NCBI RefSeq assembly: GCF_030128875.1
Contig: NZ_CP124620.1
Location: 2,356,001 to 2,420,000 of the forward strand
DNA length: 64,000 bases
From: Stenotrophomonas sp. BIO128-Bstrain
GTDB taxonomy: Bacteria > Pseudomonadota > Gammaproteobacteria > Xanthomonadales > Xanthomonadaceae
Direction: 5' to 3'
Below are positions 8,283 to 18,578 of this stretch, piece after piece (position 1 is the first letter of the stretch; each line of letters begins with the position of its first letter). Under the pieces are notes generated by a model. That model was not told where the DNA came from, searched no databases, and saw only the letters and a list, made by a program, of their open reading frames with translations. The position numbers and the translations under genes are program-made.

Positions 8283-11200
8283 TCAACCGATAGCGGTTCT
8301 GTCGCGCCCTTCGCTCTTGGCCCGGTACAGCGCGCGGTCGGCGCGCTGGTAGAGCAGCATCGGCGTGCGGTCGGCGGCATCCAGCTCGACCAGGCCGGCG
8401 CTGAAGGTCACCGTCAGCCCCGCGATGCCTGCCCAGTCGGGGTGGTCATGGAACAAGCCGCGCAGGCGCGCGCAGACCTGGGCGGCTTCGTCCAGGCGGG
8501 TGTCATTGAGCAGCAGCGCGAATTCTTCGCCGCCGGTACGCGCCGGCATGTCCGAATCACGGCAGGCCGAGGCCAGCAGCCGCGCCACTTCCACCAGCAC
8601 CACATCGCCCACCGAATGGCTGTGCCGGTCGTTCACTTCCTTGAAGTGGTCGATGTCCAGCACCACCAAGCACAGAGGGTGGTGGCTGCGCTGCGAGCGC
8701 GCGAAATCACGCGCCAGCGCTTCATCGAACGCGCGCCGGTTCGGCAGCCCGGTCAGGGCGTCTTCGCGGGCCTGCCGCTCGAAGGCCTCGGCCTGCACTG
8801 CCAGCCGGTCAGCCAGTTCGGTCTTCTCCAGATTCAGCGCCTGCAGGTTCACCGTCTGCGTCTGCAGATCCAGCGTCGCTTCCTTCACCATCCGTGCCAG
8901 CCGTACATTGCTGGCCTTGTAGCGGTTGATCAGATACCGGTACAACGCGATCAGCCCGGCCAGCAACATCAGCGCGGCGACCAGCTGCACACTGCGGCGT
9001 TGCCACAGGAACGGTTCCACCGTGAATTCCCACACCGCTTCACTGTCGCTCCAGGCACCGCCCGGATGCGCAGCGGACACGTGCAGCGTGTAGTCGCCCG
9101 GCGGCAGGCCGATGAACTCCACGCTGCGCTGCTGGCCGCGCTCGATCCAGCCTTTGTCCAGGCCATCCAGACGGGTGCGGTAGCGGATACGCTCGGAAAG
9201 CAGATAGCTCAGCCCGACGTAACTCACGCTCAAGCGGCGCCCACCGGGAATCGAATTATGGTCGCTGCCCTGCCAATGCAGCGGCGCCCCATCGACCTGC
9301 ACGCTCTCGATCACCGCCGGCGGCGCCAGGCGCTCGCGGAAGCGCTGCAGCCGCAGCGGGTCGACCATGCTCAGGCCACCAGCGGTCACCACCCAGAACG
9401 TGCCGTCCTGACGCAGGATCGCCGATGGCCCGGAGCTGCCGTTGGCCTGTGAATTGGCCATGCCGTCGATCTCGTTGTAATGCTCGACCTCCACCCGCGC
9501 GGCGCGCCCGTCAGCGACGGCATTGAGCATCGCCATGTCGGTGCGCAGCACGCCGCGGTTGCTGCTGATCCAGACATTGCCGACCCGGTCGGGCACCAGC
9601 TGGAACACGGTGTCCACCGGCATGCCCTGCTCCAGGCCGACCCGCGCCAGCGTGCCTTGCTGGTAGCGGTACAGGCCGCGGTCGGTGCTGATCCACATCG
9701 CATCGCCGATCTGCTGGAAGCCGAACACGCTGCGCCCGCCGCCCAGGCGCTGCAGGTCGATGGCCTGCACCCGGTCGCCGCGCAGCACCCGGATGCCCTC
9801 GATGGTGCCGATCCACAGCCCGCCCTCAGCATCATGCGCCAGCGCGGTGATCAGCCCGGTCGGCATGCCGGGAATCGCCGGCTGCCCGACCTGGCCGGCC
9901 TCGATGCGGATCACGCCTTTCTGGGTCCCGGCCCAGACCACCCCGTCGCGGTCGATGCTGATCGCGCGGATGTTGCCGCCTGGCAGCCCTTCGGCGTTGC
10001 CGTAGACGTGCAGGCGCTGGCCCTGTTCGTTGATCTGGAAGATGCCGTCGCCGAACGTGCCCACCCACAACCTGCCCTCACGATCCTGCGCCAGGCTCAG
10101 CACCGAGGGGCTCTTGCCAACGTTGTTGCGCAGCGGCACCGGGCTGAAGCGCCCCTGCGCGTCGCGCCGGTCCAGGCCGCTGGCGCTGCCGATCCAGAGC
10201 TGGCGCAGGCGATCCTCGAACACCGTGCGCACGTAGTCGCCGCTGAGCCCGTCGCGCTCGGTGAAGCTGCTGAACAAGGTTTCGCGCAAGCGGTACAGGC
10301 CGCCATTGGCGCCCACCCAGATGCTGCCCTCGGCGTCTTCGCGCAGGCTGACCACGCGCCCCCCGGGCAGCGACAGCCCGGTCGGCAAACGCTCCAGCCC
10401 GTGCCGCGACAAGCGCAGCAGGCCCTGGTTCTCGGTGCCCAGCCACAGGTCGCCGTGGCGGTCCTGCAGCATCGCAGTGATGTGGGTCACCCCCGGCAGG
10501 CGGTGCTGCAGCAGCGGCGCCCCATCCTGCATGCGGTAGATGCGCTCACCGGCCACCACCCACATCACCCCATCGGGCGCGCGGTACGGCCATACCAGGC
10601 CGCGCCCCAATCCCCAGCTGTCCGGCGCGCGGCGCTGCACGCCATCGGTGTCGCGCACGACCAGGCCGTCCAGCGTGCCGACCCAGACCCGGTCCTGCGC
10701 ATCCACCACCAGCTTGGTGAAACTCATCGCCATCGGCACATCGGCCGGCGGCGTCTGATAGTCGAACGTGCCGTCCGGGCCCAGGCTGCCGATGCCCTTG
10801 CCTTCATACAGCAGCCACAGCCGCCCATGGCTGTCCATCTGCATCGCCTGGATCAGCACCTGCGGGGTATCGGGGCGATGCTCCCAGACCTGCCAGCGGC
10901 CGTCCGCGCCGCGCCGGGTCACATTGCCGCGCGAATCACTGATCCACAGCCCGCCACTGCGGTCCACCAGCAGCGCGCCGACGCCGTTGTCGCGCAGGCC
11001 CGGCGTGGTGCTGCGGTCGAATACCGTGAAATCCAGCCCGTTGTAGCGGACCAGGCCTTCCCAGGTGGCGAACCACAGATGCCCTTCGGGGGTCTGGGCG
11101 ATGTCGCGCAGCGAGTTGTGCGGCAGCCCGTTGCGCGAGGTCCAGACATCGATCGCATAGTCACGCAGCGGCGGCGGGCCATCCTGGGCCGAGAGCGACC

Positions 11201-11312
11201 ACGGGACCGCGCACAGCAGCATCAGCCACAGCGCAGCCGCCTGCAGGGTCGGCATGCCCGGGAACTTCAGTTGTGCCGGCCGCCACCGGTTCCTGCCCCC
11301 CCGATCGCTCAT
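8283..11312 (-). CDS. Membrane diguanylate cyclase with two-component-regulator propeller sensor
   Basis: A 1009-residue sensor-cyclase predicted to make c-di-GMP in response to an extracytoplasmic cue. It has an N-terminal signal segment (about residues 20-42), then many Reg_prop beta-propeller repeats (patterns such as GHLWFATWEGLVRYN, GGLWISD, GNVWISSNRG). A Y_Y_Y domain precedes one transmembrane helix (about 777-794) and a short coiled coil. The GGDEF domain starts near DALTGLPNRR at 851, with an intact active-site GGEEF at 927-931. An RxxD inhibitory site (Arg918-Asp921) lies five residues before it, so product inhibition is expected. No histidine kinase domain is present. ATG 11255 is an alternative start. 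The signal is unknown. Confidence 0.9.
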   Translation of the reverse strand: MSDRGGRNRWRPAQLKFPGMPTLQAAALWLMLLCAVPWSLSAQDGPPPLRDYAIDVWTSRNGLPHNSLRDIAQTPEGHLWFATWEGLVRYNGLDFTVFDRSTTPGLRDNGVGALLVDRSGGLWISDSRGNVTRRGADGRWQVWEHRPDTPQVLIQAMQMDSHGRLWLLYEGKGIGSLGPDGTFDYQTPPADVPMAMSFTKLVVDAQDRVWVGTLDGLVVRDTDGVQRRAPDSWGLGRGLVWPYRAPDGVMWVVAGERIYRMQDGAPLLQHRLPGVTHITAMLQDRHGDLWLGTENQGLLRLSRHGLERLPTGLSLPGGRVVSLREDAEGSIWVGANGGLYRLRETLFSSFTERDGLSGDYVRTVFEDRLRQLWIGSASGLDRRDAQGRFSPVPLRNNVGKSPSVLSLAQDREGRLWVGTFGDGIFQINEQGQRLHVYGNAEGLPGGNIRAISIDRDGVVWAGTQKGVIRIEAGQVGQPAIPGMPTGLITALAHDAEGGLWIGTIEGIRVLRGDRVQAIDLQRLGGGRSVFGFQQIGDAMWISTDRGLYRYQQGTLARVGLEQGMPVDTVFQLVPDRVGNVWISSNRGVLRTDMAMLNAVADGRAARVEVEHYNEIDGMANSQANGSSGPSAILRQDGTFWVVTAGGLSMVDPLRLQRFRERLAPPAVIESVQVDGAPLHWQGSDHNSIPGGRRLSVSYVGLSYLLSERIRYRTRLDGLDKGWIERGQQRSVEFIGLPPGDYTLHVSAAHPGGAWSDSEAVWEFTVEPFLWQRRSVQLVAALMLLAGLIALYRYLINRYKASNVRLARMVKEATLDLQTQTVNLQALNLEKTELADRLAVQAEAFERQAREDALTGLPNRRAFDEALARDFARSQRSHHPLCLVVLDIDHFKEVNDRHSHSVGDVVLVEVARLLASACRDSDMPARTGGEEFALLLNDTRLDEAAQVCARLRGLFHDHPDWAGIAGLTVTFSAGLVELDAADRTPMLLYQRADRALYRAKSEGRDRTAIG

Positions 11313-11464
11313 CCGTATGGATCAGCCTTGGGCAGGCGCCGTGCGCATGGGGGGAACGGCCGTGCACCAGCGCGGGGGCTGGCAGAGTCGTACGCTCTCA
11401 TGGGGGAGACGCTGGAAAGAGATGCCCATAGTAGGCAAATCCTTGCGTTTTGGGGGAGCCGGCG

Positions 11465-12880
11465 TCAGCCGCCGCGGGATCCGGCCGGGGCCCGCGCCGG
11501 CGAGCTCCAGCGCACGATGGCCTCCAGCCCGCCCTGCGGATGGTTGCGCAGGTGCAGGCTTGCCCCATCCTTCTCGGCCAGTGCGCGGGCGATGGTCAGC
11601 CCCAACCCGGCCCCGCCAGTCTGGCGCGAACGCGAGGTTTCCAACCGCACGAACGGGTCGAACACGGCTTCCAGTTCGTCCTCGGCCAGGCCCGGGCCGC
11701 TGTCGCGGATGCGGACCTCGACGTCCTGCCCGGATTGCTTCACGCGCACCCGTGCGGTCTGCCCATACATCAACGCGTTGTCGACCAGGTTGGAGAACAG
11801 GCGATGCATCGCCAGCGGCCGCAGCATCAGTACCGCCCCGCTCGGCTGCTCGAAGCGCACATCCCCACCGGCCTCGGCGGCATCTTCCACGATGCTCTCC
11901 AGCAGCGAATCCAGATCCAGCGCGGCCCGCTGTTCGGCGCTCTCGGCGCTGCGGGCCAGCTCCAGGCCTTCGCGGATCAATGCCTGCATCGCGCCCAGGT
12001 CGCCGATCAGGCGCTCACGCAGGGCCTCGTCGGTGACGTTCTCCAGCCGCAGCCGCAGGCGGGTCACCGGGGTCTGAAGGTCGTGGGTGATCGCCGCCAG
12101 CATCTGGGTGCGTTCACCGAGGTGGCGCTGCAGGCGCTTCTGCATGGCATTGAAGGCCTCCGCGGCGCGGCGGACCTCGAACGGGCCGGTCACCGGCATC
12201 GGCGCGCCCTGCAGGTCATCGCCCAGCGCCGCGGCGGCATCAGCCAAGCGCTGCAGCGGTGCACTGGCCATCCGCGCCACGATGTAGGCAAGGATCGCGA
12301 TCGCCACCACCAGCAGGGTCAGGAACAGCGGGTCCACGGCAAGCACGCCGTTATGCGCAACCGCCGGGGAATCCAGCGCCAGCCGCAGCGGCGTGCCATC
12401 GCTCAGCTGCAGGGTCACCACACGGCACTTGGGCGGAATGAAAGACGGATCACGCTCACGCGGCGGATGCCGCATCTTTTCCTTGTCGCGCGGCGGCGGC
12501 AGCAGTTCCGGCAGCCGCGGCAGGCAGGAGCGGAAGGAGGTGAAGGCGACCTGGCTGCTCGCCACCGGCCCGGGCCGGTCATCGAGGATCTCCATCAACG
12601 CCGCGTCGGGCCGGCCGATGCGCGCACCTTCCGGCAACTGGCGCACGCTCGGCCCGCCACTGCCGAGAAGGCGCTCGCGGAGTTCCGGATTGCCGTCGAG
12701 CAGGTTCACGAAGCCCTGCAGGCGATCAGCGATGCGGTTGAGGTTCTGCCGTTCAAATTCCTGCTGGCGCTTGGTGCTGGCCAGCATGGTCGCGCCGATC
12801 GCGGCCACGCTCATGCCCAGCAGCAGGATGACGAACAATCGTCCCACCATCGAGGAAAAGAAACGGCGCAGGCGTGTCAT
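11465..12880 (-). CDS. Sensor histidine kinase, EnvZ/MacS-like
   Basis: A 471-residue membrane histidine kinase. Transmembrane helices lie at about residues 13-33 and 184-203 and flank a periplasmic domain of about 150 residues rich in Pro and Arg. HAMP follows (about 200-255), then the DHp motif with phospho-acceptor His266 in AAITHDLQTPVTR. The catalytic domain has an N box (FSNLVDNALMYG), a G1 box (DSGPGL) and a G2 box (GGAGLGL). It overlaps the upstream response-regulator gene by 4 bp, so they form one operon. The pair is divergent from macABC and probably corresponds to the macRS pair reported beside macABC in S. maltophilia. Regulation of the pump is not shown by sequence. Confidence 0.9.
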   Translation of the reverse strand: MTRLRRFFSSMVGRLFVILLLGMSVAAIGATMLASTKRQQEFERQNLNRIADRLQGFVNLLDGNPELRERLLGSGGPSVRQLPEGARIGRPDAALMEILDDRPGPVASSQVAFTSFRSCLPRLPELLPPPRDKEKMRHPPRERDPSFIPPKCRVVTLQLSDGTPLRLALDSPAVAHNGVLAVDPLFLTLLVVAIAILAYIVARMASAPLQRLADAAAALGDDLQGAPMPVTGPFEVRRAAEAFNAMQKRLQRHLGERTQMLAAITHDLQTPVTRLRLRLENVTDEALRERLIGDLGAMQALIREGLELARSAESAEQRAALDLDSLLESIVEDAAEAGGDVRFEQPSGAVLMLRPLAMHRLFSNLVDNALMYGQTARVRVKQSGQDVEVRIRDSGPGLAEDELEAVFDPFVRLETSRSRQTGGAGLGLTIARALAEKDGASLHLRNHPQGGLEAIVRWSSPARAPAGSRGG

Positions 12881-13605
12881 TCCAGGGTGACCGCCGCCGC
12901 AAGCACATAGCCTTCGTTGCGCACGGTCTTGATCAGGCCATCGCTGCCCCCGTCATCGGCCAGCTTGTTGCGCAGGCGGCTGACCTGCAGGTCGATCGCA
13001 CGGTCCTGCGACTCGTAGTTGCGGCCGCTGCTCAGCGAGACCAGCTGCTCGCGGGACAGCACCTTGTTGGCATGCCCCACGAAGACCCGCAGCAGGCGGA
13101 ACTCGGCGCCGGACAGCACCACCACCCGCCCGTCGGGATCGACCAGGTGGCGATGTTCCAGATCGAATATCCAGCTGGAGAAGCGCGCGCGGCGGATCGC
13201 CAGCGGCTCCAGGTTGGCCGGCAGCGCCTCGGTGCGACGCAGGACGTTGCGGATGCGGGCAAGCAGTTCGCGCGGCTCGAACGGCTTGGCCAGGTAATCG
13301 TCGGCACCCATCTCCAGGCCCAGCACGCGGTCGATCGGCTCGCTCCGCGCGGTCAACATGATCACCGGCGTGCTCGAACGCGCACGCAGATCCCGGCACA
13401 GGGTCAGGCCGTCTTCGCGCGGCAGGTTGAGGTCGAGCACGATCAGGTCCACGTGCTCGCGCTCCAGCAGCTGGCGCATGCCGTGGCCATCGCCGGCAGT
13501 GCTCACCAGGTAACCGGCGCGGCCGAGCTGCTCGGCGAGCAGCTGGCGGATATCGTTGTCGTCATCGACGATCAGCAGTCTATGCATGCTGTTGGCAGTC
13601 TCCAT
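12877..13605 (-). CDS. OmpR-family response regulator
   Basis: A 242-residue cytoplasmic regulator. The receiver domain has an acidic pocket (IVDDDND), a phospho-accepting Asp58 in LIVLDLNLP, Thr in MLTARSE and Lys in LAKPFEPREL. A winged-helix DNA-binding domain follows (about residues 140-235; LSREQLVSLSSGRNYESQDRA). Its stop overlaps the kinase start by 4 bp. ATG 13587 (MHRLLIVDD) is an equally plausible start. The 157-bp divergent gap to macA is the obvious place for its binding site. Confidence 0.93.
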   Translation of the reverse strand: METANSMHRLLIVDDDNDIRQLLAEQLGRAGYLVSTAGDGHGMRQLLEREHVDLIVLDLNLPREDGLTLCRDLRARSSTPVIMLTARSEPIDRVLGLEMGADDYLAKPFEPRELLARIRNVLRRTEALPANLEPLAIRRARFSSWIFDLEHRHLVDPDGRVVVLSGAEFRLLRVFVGHANKVLSREQLVSLSSGRNYESQDRAIDLQVSRLRNKLADDGGSDGLIKTVRNEGYVLAAAVTLE

Positions 13606-13762
13606 GCGGTGATCATCCCCTGTCGGGAGCTGAACCGCATCTCCTGGTTTGCGTACGTCTGTTTCAAAGGGTCATGCAGATACATAACGAAATGTGCTGT
13701 GCACCGCAGGGATACATCTTGGTACACGGCGAGCATTGAGCCGGCGGTGAACGATCTTCACA
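13606..13762. promoter_or_regulatory. Divergent control region between the two-component system and macA
   Basis: This 157-bp gap must hold promoters for both directions. It is less GC-rich than its surroundings, with AT words such as GATACATAACGAAATG around 13680. I could not identify a convincing -35/-10 pair or a clear OmpR-type direct repeat. Confidence 0.4.
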
Positions 13763-15046
13763 ATGCTGACAACGCCGATGCACCGGCCTGCCGAGTTGAC
13801 GATCATCGTGAAGCCCCGTTTGCCCAGAACCCGCCGTGCCCGTCTGCTGCTGTTGCTCGTGGTCGTCATCCTGATCGCCGCGATTGTGGCATGGATGCTG
13901 CGCAAGCCGGCCGCCCCCACCCTGGCCACGTCACCGGTCAGCCGCGGCGACATCGAACAGACCGTGGAAGCCACCGGCGTGATCGACGCCTACAAGCTGG
14001 TCAGTGTCGGCGCGCAGGCCTCCGGCCAGATCAAATCATTGAAGGTCCAGCTCGGCGATACGGTCAAGGAAGGCGACCTGATCGCCGAGATCGACGCGAC
14101 CACCCAGCAGAACCAGGTGCTCAATGCCCAGGCCTCGCTGGACCAGGTCAAGGCGCAGCGCGCGGTGCAGCAGGCCAGCCTGCGCGAAGCCGAGCTGGAG
14201 TTCGCCCGCCAGCAGCAGATGCTCGCCGCCGAGGCCACTTCGCGCGCTGAGTTCGATGCGGCCGACGCCCAGCTCAGGACCGCGCGTGCCCAGATCCAGT
14301 CCTTCGATGCACAGATCAAGGGCCGCGAAACCGAACTGGGCACCGCCCGTGCCAACCTGGCCTACACCCGCATCACCGCGCCGATGGACGGCACCGTGGT
14401 CGCCGTGGTCGCCGAAGAAGGCCGCACCGTCAACGCCAACCAGACCGCGCCGACCATCGTGATGCTGGCCCGCCTGGACCTGGTCACGGTCAATGCCGAA
14501 GTTTCCGAAGCGGACGTGGTCAAGATCAAGGCCGGCATGCCGGTGTACTTCACCACGCTGGGTGAGCCGGACCGCAAGTTCCACGCCACGCTGCGCCAGA
14601 TCAATCCGGCGCCGGCCTCGATCGCCAACGACAGCTCGAGCAGCTCCAGCTCGTCCAGTTCCAGCTCCAGCACGGCGGTGTACTACAACGCGCTGTTCGA
14701 CGTGGAAAATCCCGACGGCACGCTGCGCATCGACATGACCGCGCAGGTCTCGGTGATGCTCAAGCAGGCCAAGGACGTGCTGATCATCCCGGCCGTTGCA
14801 CTCGGCCCGAAGACCCGCGACGGGCAGTACATGGTGCGCGTGGCCGATGCCGATGGCATGCCGGCACCGCGCAAGGTCAAGATCGGCATCAACAACGGCG
14901 CCAATGCCGAGGTGCTGTCCGGGCTGGCCGAGGGCGACAAGGTGATCGTCGGCGAAGGCGGCGGTCTGCAGGGCACCGGTGGCGGCAACCGCGGCGGCAG
15001 CACGGTGCGGATCGGCGGCCCCGGCATGGGCGGGCCGCGCCGATGA
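13763..15046 (+). CDS. macA: MacA-like periplasmic adaptor of ABC efflux pump
   Basis: A 427-residue membrane-fusion protein linking the MacB ABC transporter to the outer-membrane channel. A transmembrane anchor lies at about residues 27-47, followed by a biotinyl-lipoyl barrel half ([31 protein letters not shown]), a long alpha-hairpin (about 115-200) and the second lipoyl half ([12 protein letters not shown]). In the beta-barrel region there is an unusual run of 13 serines (DNA 14633-14671). The C-terminus is Gly/Arg-rich. It overlaps macB by 4 bp. In S. maltophilia the MacABC pump contributes to macrolide and other drug tolerance and to envelope-stress tolerance. Confidence 0.93.
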   Translation: MLTTPMHRPAELTIIVKPRLPRTRRARLLLLLVVVILIAAIVAWMLRKPAAPTLATSPVSRGDIEQTVEATGVIDAYKLVSVGAQASGQIKSLKVQLGDTVKEGDLIAEIDATTQQNQVLNAQASLDQVKAQRAVQQASLREAELEFARQQQMLAAEATSRAEFDAADAQLRTARAQIQSFDAQIKGRETELGTARANLAYTRITAPMDGTVVAVVAEEGRTVNANQTAPTIVMLARLDLVTVNAEVSEADVVKIKAGMPVYFTTLGEPDRKFHATLRQINPAPASIANDSSSSSSSSSSSSSTAVYYNALFDVENPDGTLRIDMTAQVSVMLKQAKDVLIIPAVALGPKTRDGQYMVRVADADGMPAPRKVKIGINNGANAEVLSGLAEGDKVIVGEGGGLQGTGGGNRGGSTVRIGGPGMGGPRR

Positions 15047-17013
15047 GCAGCGCCTCGACGGGCACGCCGCTGCTGCGGCTGCGCGACCTGCGCCGCGAGT
15101 TTCCGGCGGGCGATGAGACCATCGCAGTGCTGCGCGATGTCAATCTGGACATCGCCGCCGGCGAGATGGTGGCCATCGTTGGCCAGTCCGGTTCGGGCAA
15201 GTCCACGCTGATGAACATCCTCGGCTGCCTGGATCGGCCGACCCGTGGCAGTTACCAGGTCGCCGGCCGCGAGACCGGCCGCATGGAGCCGGACGAGCTG
15301 GCCGAACTGCGCCGCGAGCATTTCGGTTTCATCTTCCAGCGCTACCACCTGCTCGGCGATCTGGATGCGCGCGGCAATGTCGCCGTGCCGGCCGTGTACG
15401 CCGGCAGCCCCGGCCCGGTGCGCACCGCACGCGCCGAACAGCTGCTGCAGCGGCTCGGCCTGGGCGACCGCATGAACCACAAGCCCGGCCAGTTGTCTGG
15501 TGGCCAGCAGCAGCGCGTGTCGATTGCTCGGGCGCTGATGAACGGTGGCGAGGTGATCCTGGCCGATGAGCCGACCGGCGCGCTGGACACCCGATCCGGC
15601 GAAGAAGTGATGGGCATCCTCGGCGAGCTGCATGCCGAAGGCCACACCATCATCATCGTGACCCACGACATGAGCGTGGCCGAACACGCCCAGCGCATCA
15701 TCGAAATCCGCGACGGCGAGATCATTGCCGACCGCACCAATCCGAATGCACCGCGCTACCGCGCGCAGCGCCAGCCCACCGTGGCCGCCGGCAAGGGCCA
15801 CAGCTGGCGGGCCGCGCGCGACCGCTTCACCGAAGCGTTCCGTATGGCCCTGCTGGCAATGAACGCCCACCGCCTGCGCACCTTCCTGACCATGCTCGGC
15901 ATCATCATCGGCATCGCTTCGGTGGTCTCGGTGGTGGCGATGGGCAACGGCTCGCAGCAGCAGATCCTGCAGAACATCAGCGCACTGGGCACCAATACGA
16001 TCGATGTGTATCCCGGGCGCGGGTTCGGCGACATGCGCTCGGCCCGCGTACAGACCCTCAAGGCCAGCGACGCCGATGCACTGGGCCGGCAGAGCTATAT
16101 CGACAGTGCCACGCCGAGCGTCTCCTCCTCGGTGACCGCGCGCTACCGCAACCAGTCGGCCACCGCGCAGGTCAACGGCGTGGGCGAGCAGTTCTTCCGG
16201 GTCAAGGGCGTGACCCTGGTCGCCGGCAGCTTCTTCGATACCGATGCGGTGCGCAGCCTGGCCCAGGTGGCGATCATCGACGAAAACACCCGCACCCAGT
16301 TCTTCCCCAATGGCGAGGACCCGGTGGGCCAGGTGATCCTGCTCGGCAACGTGCCGGTGCGCGTGGTCGGCGTGGCGCAGCGGCAGAGCTTCGGTTTCGG
16401 CGGCAGCACCAGCCTGAGCGTGTGGGTGCCGTACACCACGGTGATGTCGCGGATGCTGGGCCAGAGCCATGTGTCCAGCATCACCGTGCGCGTGGACGAT
16501 GCCACCCCGATGGATGCCGCGCAGGCCGCGATTTCCAAGCTGCTGATCATGCGCCACGGCACCGAGGATTTCTTCCTCAGCAACAGCGCCGAGATCCGCC
16601 AGACCATCGAACAGACGACCCGCACGATGACCCTGCTGATCAGTGCCATTGCCGCCATCGCGCTGCTGGTCGGCGGCATCGGCGTGATGAACATCATGCT
16701 GGTCTCGGTGACCGAACGGACCCGCGAGATCGGCGTGCGCATGGCCGTCGGCGCGCGGCAGAGCGACATCCGCCAGCAGTTCCTGATCGAGGCGGTGCTG
16801 GTGTGCCTGCTCGGCGGTCTGCTCGGCGTCGGCCTGTCGCTGGTGGTCGGCTGGCTGTTCGGCAAGTTCGCGCCAGACTTCCAGATGCTGTTCTCGACCG
16901 CGTCCATCGTGGCCGCCTTTGCCTGCTCCAGCCTGATCGGCGTGGCGTTTGGTTTCCTGCCGGCCCGCAATGCCGCCCAACTTGATCCCGTGGAGGCGCT
17001 GGCGCGCGAATGA
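15043..17013 (+). CDS. macB: MacB-like ABC efflux transporter (ATPase-permease fusion)
   Basis: A 656-residue ABC mechanotransmission transporter. The N-terminal ATPase has Walker [10 protein letters not shown] (residues 47-55), the signature [15 protein letters not shown], Walker [13 protein letters not shown] and switch VTHD. A transmembrane helix follows near residue 280 ([22 protein letters not shown]), then a periplasmic domain (about 300-525), and three helices form the FtsX-like C-terminal part. The end motif [17 protein letters not shown] is typical. It starts inside the macA stop and overlaps the outer-membrane gene by 4 bp. Confidence 0.95.
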   Translation: MSSASTGTPLLRLRDLRREFPAGDETIAVLRDVNLDIAAGEMVAIVGQSGSGKSTLMNILGCLDRPTRGSYQVAGRETGRMEPDELAELRREHFGFIFQRYHLLGDLDARGNVAVPAVYAGSPGPVRTARAEQLLQRLGLGDRMNHKPGQLSGGQQQRVSIARALMNGGEVILADEPTGALDTRSGEEVMGILGELHAEGHTIIIVTHDMSVAEHAQRIIEIRDGEIIADRTNPNAPRYRAQRQPTVAAGKGHSWRAARDRFTEAFRMALLAMNAHRLRTFLTMLGIIIGIASVVSVVAMGNGSQQQILQNISALGTNTIDVYPGRGFGDMRSARVQTLKASDADALGRQSYIDSATPSVSSSVTARYRNQSATAQVNGVGEQFFRVKGVTLVAGSFFDTDAVRSLAQVAIIDENTRTQFFPNGEDPVGQVILLGNVPVRVVGVAQRQSFGFGGSTSLSVWVPYTTVMSRMLGQSHVSSITVRVDDATPMDAAQAAISKLLIMRHGTEDFFLSNSAEIRQTIEQTTRTMTLLISAIAAIALLVGGIGVMNIMLVSVTERTREIGVRMAVGARQSDIRQQFLIEAVLVCLLGGLLGVGLSLVVGWLFGKFAPDFQMLFSTASIVAAFACSSLIGVAFGFLPARNAAQLDPVEALARE

Positions 17014-18449
17014 AGATTTCTCCTGCTCTGCTGCACCCCGCTTCGCTGCGTCCACTGGCCCTGGCCTGCGTGACCGCACTGACCCTGTCGGCCTGCGTCA
17101 GCACCGGTCGCTACCAAGTCGACGCGCCGGCAGTACCGGCCACCTATGGCCGCGGCGATGCCACCCTGAACACCCCCACCGAGCCCGTGAGCGAACAGCC
17201 GCACGCCACATCGGCCGATGTCCGCACCGATGCCTGGTGGACCCAGTTCGGTGACCCCGGCCTCGACCGTGTGATCGACCGCGCCCTGGCCGCCAACACC
17301 GACCTCGTCTCGGCCGGGCTGGCGGTGCAGCGCGCGCGCCTGCAGGCCGGGCTGGCCGACAACGCACTGTGGCCACAGCCCTCGGGCAGTGTCAGCAGCA
17401 GCGGCAACCGCCCGATCGACCAAAGCGCGGACTGGAACCGCGGCAGCTCGGCCGGCGTGTCACTGGGGTGGGAAATCGACCTGTGGGGGCGCCTGCGCAC
17501 CCAGCGCGACATCGCCCAGTGGGAAGCCCAGGCCAGCCAGGAGGACCTGCAGAACACCGCCCTGCTGGTAATCAGCGACGTGGCCACGCAGTACTGGACG
17601 CTGGCCTTCCTCAACCAGTCGATCAACGCAGGGCAGGCCAACCTGGAGCGCCTGCAGCGCACCCGCGAACTGGTCCAGGCCCGCTTCGATGCCGGTGCGG
17701 TCTCGCGGCTGGACGTGCGCCAGGCCGCCCAGAGCCTGGAGGCACAGCGTGCCGCGCAGAGTGCGCTGGTGCAGCAACGCGTTGCCGCGCGCAATGCACT
17801 GACCGTACTGCTGGATGGGCAGCCGCTGTCCGTGGCCGACGAGCCGCAACAGCTGCAGCGGGTGGCCAGCCCGGTGATCGCCGAAGGCCTGCCGGCCGAT
17901 CTGCTCGGCCGCCGGCCCGACCTGCGCGCGGCCGAGCTGCGGCTGCGCAACAGCCTGAAGACCATCAAGGTGACCGCGACCCAGTACTACCCGGCGCTGA
18001 GCCTTACCGGCAGCGTGGGTACGGGCGCTACCTCGCTGTCGGACGTGCTGAAGAATCCGGTCGCCACGCTCGGCGCCGGGCTGTCGCTGCCGTTCCTCAA
18101 CGTGCGCCAGGCGCAGTTGAACACCCGGCTGGCCGGCACGGATTATCAGATCGCCGCCAACGGCTTCCGCCGCACGCTGTACACCGCGCTGTCGGAGGTG
18201 GACAACGCCTTGTCGGCGCGCACGCAGTTTGCCACCCAGGTGGCGGCCTCGCAGGCGTCCTACGACGAAGCGGTCGAGATCGAGCGGATGTATGAAGTGC
18301 GCTACCGGGTCGGCGCCACCGACCTGCGAACCTGGCTGGAAGCGCAGCAGACCCGGCGTGATGCGGAGCTGTCGCTGGCGTCGGTGAGGCAGCGCCAGTT
18401 GATCAACGATGTGACGTTGTTCAAGGCATTGGGCGGCAGCGCAGGCTGA
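17010..18449 (+). CDS. macC: TolC-family outer-membrane efflux channel (MacC-like)
   Basis: A 479-residue outer-membrane factor of the NodT/OprM type that completes the tripartite pump with MacA and MacB. The N-terminus is a lipoprotein signal with lipobox LSAC (Cys29). Two OEP domains follow, with [16 protein letters not shown] early and [15 protein letters not shown] midway. The long helices contain [17 protein letters not shown] and [17 protein letters not shown]. It overlaps macB by 4 bp, so all three pump genes form one transcription unit. A SMAG cluster follows. Confidence 0.93.
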   Translation: MKISPALLHPASLRPLALACVTALTLSACVSTGRYQVDAPAVPATYGRGDATLNTPTEPVSEQPHATSADVRTDAWWTQFGDPGLDRVIDRALAANTDLVSAGLAVQRARLQAGLADNALWPQPSGSVSSSGNRPIDQSADWNRGSSAGVSLGWEIDLWGRLRTQRDIAQWEAQASQEDLQNTALLVISDVATQYWTLAFLNQSINAGQANLERLQRTRELVQARFDAGAVSRLDVRQAAQSLEAQRAAQSALVQQRVAARNALTVLLDGQPLSVADEPQQLQRVASPVIAEGLPADLLGRRPDLRAAELRLRNSLKTIKVTATQYYPALSLTGSVGTGATSLSDVLKNPVATLGAGLSLPFLNVRQAQLNTRLAGTDYQIAANGFRRTLYTALSEVDNALSARTQFATQVAASQASYDEAVEIERMYEVRYRVGATDLRTWLEAQQTRRDAELSLASVRQRQLINDVTLFKALGGSAG

Positions 18450-18460
18450 CGCCGGGGGGG

Positions 18461-18563
18461 GTAGAGCCGACCGTTGGTCGGCTGCTCTACGCGGCAGGAC
18501 GGCAGCCGACCAACGGTCGGCTCTACGTGGGTGGGTCGGCAGCCGACCAACGGTCGGCTCTAC
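18461..18563. repeat. Cluster of three SMAG palindromes
   Basis: The first unit is on the + strand at 18461-18490 (GTAGAGCCGACC-GTT-GGTCGGCT, extended by GCTCTAC). Two inverted units follow at 18504-18526 and 18541-18563, each ending GGCTCTAC. They sit between macC and convergent rlmB and could fold into large hairpins protecting both 3' ends. Confidence 0.85.
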
Positions 18564-18578
18564 CCCCGCGCGTGGGGA

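Noticed and set aside
9480..12077. An 865-codon open frame on the plus strand
   Set aside because: It lies antisense to the diguanylate cyclase and histidine kinase genes, is rich in His/Gln/Ala/Arg typical of reversed high-GC codons, and has no recognisable domain.
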